Positions 7,351 to 9,364 of a DNA stretch of 9,364 nt are shown here, in pieces; position 1 is the first letter of the stretch; each line of letters starts with the position of its first letter. The DNA comes from an uncultured Prevotellaceae bacterium (GTDB lineage Bacteria > Bacteroidota > Bacteroidia > Bacteroidales > Bacteroidaceae), in NCBI GenBank assembly GCA_946403615.1, contig CAMJAO010000065.1:1-9364 (forward strand), read 5' to 3'. A model generated the notes under the pieces. The model ran no database searches. It had not been told where the DNA came from and worked only from the letters and a program-made list of their open reading frames with translations. A program made the translations under genes and the position numbers.

Positions 7351-7870
7351 ACTTCACCTTCCACACATTCAGCACAATGCCCTGGAAATTACCTCCGAAT
7401 GAGGGCGAACAGACATAGATGGCATTGTTCAACCAGGCATACTTACTGTCGTTTGGCGCCTCAAACTTGGGTGCCGCCTTGAAATAGAACGAAGGTTGCC
7501 CTTGCTCGTTTTGACTGGCATGGATAATGCCTTTATTACGGATGTGAATATATACGCCATCGTCGGTCTTGATGGAGTAGATGGCTTCTAAAGTCGTGCG
7601 GTTGGTCTTCGTGTCAGTCAGTTGATAGTCGGCTCCGCCGTTCAAAATGGTGCCTTTCAGCAACGGTCCCTCAAATGTGCCGCCAGTGATGGGAATAACT
7701 TGGCGCCGCCCTTCGGGGGTCTCGCCAACGCTGTATGCTTCGCCCAGCGTCACTTTCAATTGCATGACATACTCCAGTTGAGGCGTCTCTGCCTGTGCTT
7801 GAGGCTGAGCCTGTGCTTTACCTGCGGTAAATGTGGAAAGCAGGATGATAGATAATAAGATAGTTCTCAT
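7349..7870 (-). CDS. Secreted DUF3237 domain protein
   Basis: The 173-residue product starts at ATG 7870. Residues 1-21 (MRTILLSIILLSTFTAGKAQA) are a signal peptide, followed by a short Gln/Ala-rich linker (QPQAQAETP). Residues about 32-173 match the DUF3237 pattern as I recognise it: GGTFEGPLLKGTILNGGADY at 63-82, the TTLEAIYSIKTDDG strand at 92-105 and YAWLNNAIYVC at 144-154. The domain is a small beta-barrel-like fold of unknown biochemical function, and no catalytic residue can be assigned. It is the first gene after a good promoter and precedes the glycosidase genes in the same direction, so it may be co-expressed with them as an accessory periplasmic protein. A TTG start at 7933 is unlikely because it lies inside the -7 promoter box. 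Confidence 0.85.
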   Translation of the reverse strand: MRTILLSIILLSTFTAGKAQAQPQAQAETPQLEYVMQLKVTLGEAYSVGETPEGRRQVIPITGGTFEGPLLKGTILNGGADYQLTDTKTNRTTLEAIYSIKTDDGVYIHIRNKGIIHASQNEQGQPSFYFKAAPKFEAPNDSKYAWLNNAIYVCSPSFGGNFQGIVLNVWKVK

Positions 7871-7930
7871 AAACAAGTGATTATTGATGTTGATGTTTTT
7901 CGTGTGTGCTTGCCGATGAATCAGACTTTG

Positions 7931-7962
7931 CAAAAATACGGATTCTTGATGAATACCCCAAA
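7931..7962 (-). promoter_or_regulatory. Bacteroides-type promoter for the DUF3237 gene and possibly the glycosidase operon
   Basis: On the minus strand a -7 box TATTTTTG (7938-7931) matches TAnnTTTG exactly. A -33 box TTTG (7962-7959) lies 20 bp upstream, which is the spacing known for Bacteroides primary-sigma promoters. Transcription should start near 7923, leaving a leader of about 50 nt before the ATG at 7870. No equally good promoter was found before the GH140 gene. Confidence 0.7.
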
Positions 7963-7996
7963 TCTTATGCGATATTATTGGTTATAGCGGAGCAGT

Positions 7997-8626
7997 TTAT
8001 ATACTGTCAATCTCCTTTTGCAGCGTCTCAAAGAACAGGCCGATGTGATAACCGTCGATAAAACGGTGGTTGGCGGTGAATGTGATGTTCAAAATCAACC
8101 GTCCATCGCGCTCAATGTACTTGCCCCAGTTGATGCGGGGAATGGCATCGTCAGCATTGTCTAAACCCGGGTTGGTGATGCAGGTGGTATCTAAAGTGGG
8201 GGCACAACTGAAATACGCCACATTGGGGATATCGCCTAGTCCGCCGAAAAGGGTTGTCTGCTCTTTGATGGCTTTGCCTGTGGCGGCGACATACTCTTCC
8301 AACGTGCCGGTGTAGGGCGCAGTGTGATATCGAAACAGCTGTTCTTCTGCCTGTTTGTGGGTGAAATTCGTGTGAATCGTATCATACAATACCACTTTGC
8401 CATCGCACATTCTCAAACGGAAATTTTCTATGCTGTTCAGCACTTTGGTCGACAAATAAATAAGTGACAGGTAAAACGACAGATGATGCTCTCGTTTATA
8501 TTCCACCAGCCTCGTGACATCTACGTTTACTGCCAGTGCGTAATGGGGCGATTTCATGCGCGAGAAATGTTCAAACCATTCCCGGCGGGCCCATGTGTTG
8601 ATATCAATGGTATGTTGATGGTTCAT
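7997..8626 (-). CDS. Chloramphenicol-acetyltransferase-like protein
   Basis: The 209-residue product starts at ATG 8626 and has no signal peptide, so it is cytoplasmic. Its length and order of motifs fit the trimeric type-A chloramphenicol acetyltransferase (CAT) family: N-terminal INTWARREWFEHF (9-21), central FSCAP (139-143), and the catalytic HxxxDG motif as HRFIDGYH (187-194) with H187 as base and D191 as the structural Asp. The residue before H187 is Asn where classical enzymes often have a second His. CAT enzymes transfer acetyl from acetyl-CoA to a hydroxyl group. Chromosomal relatives in Bacteroidetes often have no proven link to resistance, so the substrate is unknown. It points away from the GNAT gene and ends 127 bp upstream of the DUF3237 gene, which has its own promoter. 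Confidence 0.88.
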   Translation of the reverse strand: MNHQHTIDINTWARREWFEHFSRMKSPHYALAVNVDVTRLVEYKREHHLSFYLSLIYLSTKVLNSIENFRLRMCDGKVVLYDTIHTNFTHKQAEEQLFRYHTAPYTGTLEEYVAATGKAIKEQTTLFGGLGDIPNVAYFSCAPTLDTTCITNPGLDNADDAIPRINWGKYIERDGRLILNITFTANHRFIDGYHIGLFFETLQKEIDSI

Positions 8627-8668
8627 ATATTGAATGATAAGTAAAGAGACAATAATGCTTATTTGCCG

Positions 8669-8676
8669 CAAAATTA
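8669..8676 (-). promoter_or_regulatory. -7 box of the CAT-like gene promoter
   Basis: TAATTTTG on the minus strand matches TAnnTTTG exactly, about 43 bp upstream of the ATG at 8626. The expected -33 position reads GATT, so that half is poor. The box also contains the in-frame TTG at 8671, which argues against that TTG as a start codon. Confidence 0.5.
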
Positions 8677-8719
8677 ACGAATAATCGCCAAAATATAATC
8701 ATGTTTTTGTTTTTTTCGC

Positions 8720-8727
8720 TATTTTTG
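8720..8727 (+). promoter_or_regulatory. -7 box of the GNAT gene promoter
   Basis: TATTTTTG on the plus strand matches TAnnTTTG exactly, 25 bp before the ATG at 8753, so the predicted leader is short (about 20 nt). No TTTG is found at the proper distance upstream. With the minus-strand box at 8676-8669 it forms a compact divergent promoter region. Confidence 0.5.
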
Positions 8728-8752
8728 TACGCAGAAAGAACGATTGATTTGA

Positions 8753-9262
8753 ATGACGGACATGGCAAGAATCATAAGGAAAGCGACATTGGCTGACATG
8801 GCGGCTGTCATGAGTGTGATGGAGGAGGCGAAGGTCATTATGCGAGAGTCGGGCAACCGTTCGCAGTGGGGCGACGGGTATCCGTCTGAAGAGATTATCC
8901 TTGCCGACATCAATCGCGATGGTGCCTTTGTCATCGAAGAAGAGGGCCAGGTGGTCGCCTATTTTGCCTGCTTGCCGTCACCCGAACCCACATATCATCA
9001 GATTTACGAAGGTCAATGGTTGGACGATTCACTCCCATATCATGTCATTCATCGGATTGCGAGCGTCCCGTATGTGCATCACATCTTCAGCGACATCATG
9101 GATTATTGTTTCGCAATTGACCCCAACATCCGCATCGACACCCATCGCGACAATACCATCATGCGGCACAATATCACCAAGCACGGTTTCACCTATTGCG
9201 GCATCATTATTCTGGCATCAGGCGCACCGCGGCTCGCCTATCAAAAACTATTAACCCTATAA
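8753..9262 (+). CDS. GNAT-family N-acetyltransferase
   Basis: The 169-residue product fits a single GNAT domain: RKATLADMAAVMSVMEEA (beta1-alpha1, 10-27), DGAFVIEEEGQVVAYFAC (beta2-beta3, 56-73) and, near the end, RIDTHRDNTIM with KHGFTYCGII (127-152), a C-terminal pattern common in this group. GNAT proteins move acetyl from acetyl-CoA to an amine; the substrate cannot be read from sequence. The acetyl-CoA pyrophosphate loop, normally R/QxxGxG/A after beta4, is degenerate: residues 101-116 read RIASVPYVHHIFSDIM with no glycine. Cofactor binding may be weak or altered. ATG 8762 (MARIIRKAT) is an alternative start three codons in. The stop codon overlaps the first unit of a 10-bp tandem repeat. 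Confidence 0.88.
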   Translation: MTDMARIIRKATLADMAAVMSVMEEAKVIMRESGNRSQWGDGYPSEEIILADINRDGAFVIEEEGQVVAYFACLPSPEPTYHQIYEGQWLDDSLPYHVIHRIASVPYVHHIFSDIMDYCFAIDPNIRIDTHRDNTIMRHNITKHGFTYCGIIILASGAPRLAYQKLLTL

Positions 9263-9315
9263 TTTCCTAGAATATCTTAGAAAATCCTAGGAATCCCTAG
9301 AAAATCCTATAATTT
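9256..9315. repeat. Six 10-bp tandem units (consensus about CCTAGAAAAT)
   Basis: The units in order are CCTATAATTT, CCTAGAATAT, CTTAGAAAAT, CCTAGGAATC, CCTAGAAAAT and CCTATAATTT. The first and last are identical. The array starts inside the GNAT stop region and ends two bases before the A-run of the terminator. The period is close to one helical turn, with short A-tracts in phase. Confidence 0.88.
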
Positions 9316-9317
9316 CC

Positions 9318-9355
9318 AAAAAAAAACAACTCTTCACCATTCGTGAAAAGTTGTT
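9318..9355 (-). terminator. Intrinsic terminator for a leftward gene to the right of the window
   Basis: Bases 9325-9337 and 9343-9355 form a 13-position stem around the loop CATTC. The A-run 9318-9326 reads as nine T on the minus strand after the stem. The single plus-strand C-A mismatch (9332/9348) becomes a G-U wobble in minus-strand RNA, which fixes the orientation. On the plus strand no T-run follows the hairpin. Confidence 0.75.
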
Positions 9356-9364
9356 CAGACAAGT

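Noticed and set aside
7871..7933. TTG start for the DUF3237 gene at 7933
   Set aside because: It overlaps the -7 box, so it would lie upstream of the transcript; ATG 7870 begins a clean signal peptide.
8627..8671. TTG start for the CAT-like gene at 8671
   Set aside because: It falls in a -7 box and adds a hydrophobic stretch not seen in CAT proteins; ATG 8626 fits the family.
9318..9355. Terminator for the GNAT gene on the plus strand
   Set aside because: No T-run follows the hairpin on that strand, and the mismatch pairs only in minus-strand RNA.

Overview
The window looks like chromosomal DNA from a gut or oral Bacteroidales bacterium (Bacteroides/Prevotella-like). Three things suggest this: secreted glycoside hydrolases of the kind found in polysaccharide utilisation loci, promoters with the Bacteroides-type -7 box (TAnnTTTG), and little Shine-Dalgarno signal before the starts. 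The genus cannot be fixed from sequence reading alone.

Layout. Bases 1-7870 are a leftward run of four genes for exported proteins. In transcription order they are a small DUF3237 protein (7870-7349), a GH140-type DUF4038 glycosidase (7187-5685), a 1283-residue fusion of a GH78 alpha-L-rhamnosidase with a sialidase-like beta-propeller (5691-1840), and a GH2 glycosidase whose 3' end lies beyond base 1 (1777-<1). A good promoter lies just upstream of the DUF3237 gene. The second and third genes overlap by 7 bp. Further right, a chloramphenicol-acetyltransferase-like gene (8626-7997, leftward) and a GNAT acetyltransferase gene (8753-9262, rightward) diverge from a short shared promoter region. 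The window ends with a 10-bp-period tandem repeat and an intrinsic terminator that serves a leftward gene outside the window.

How the genes may work together. GH140 enzymes are known to cut the apiose linkage that anchors side chains A and B of rhamnogalacturonan II (RG-II). RG-II also carries an L-rhamnose-Kdo side chain (chain C), and Kdo is a sialic-acid-like 2-keto-3-deoxy sugar acid. A rhamnosidase fused to a sialidase-like domain is therefore a plausible one-polypeptide enzyme for that disaccharide. GH2 enzymes are used in RG-II degradation too. This is inference: no SusC/SusD pair or regulator is visible in the window.

The most unusual signal is repeat DNA written into the coding sequences of this operon. 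A GC-rich palindromic element with a G-quadruplex-like strand is inserted in frame in the GH2 gene, where it carries a perfect 30-bp tandem duplication. A second copy supplies the last residues and the stop codon of the rhamnosidase fusion, in a different reading frame. A diverged third copy abuts the DUF3237 stop codon. An unrelated 7-bp tandem repeat is inserted in the GH140 gene. All affected reading frames remain open.
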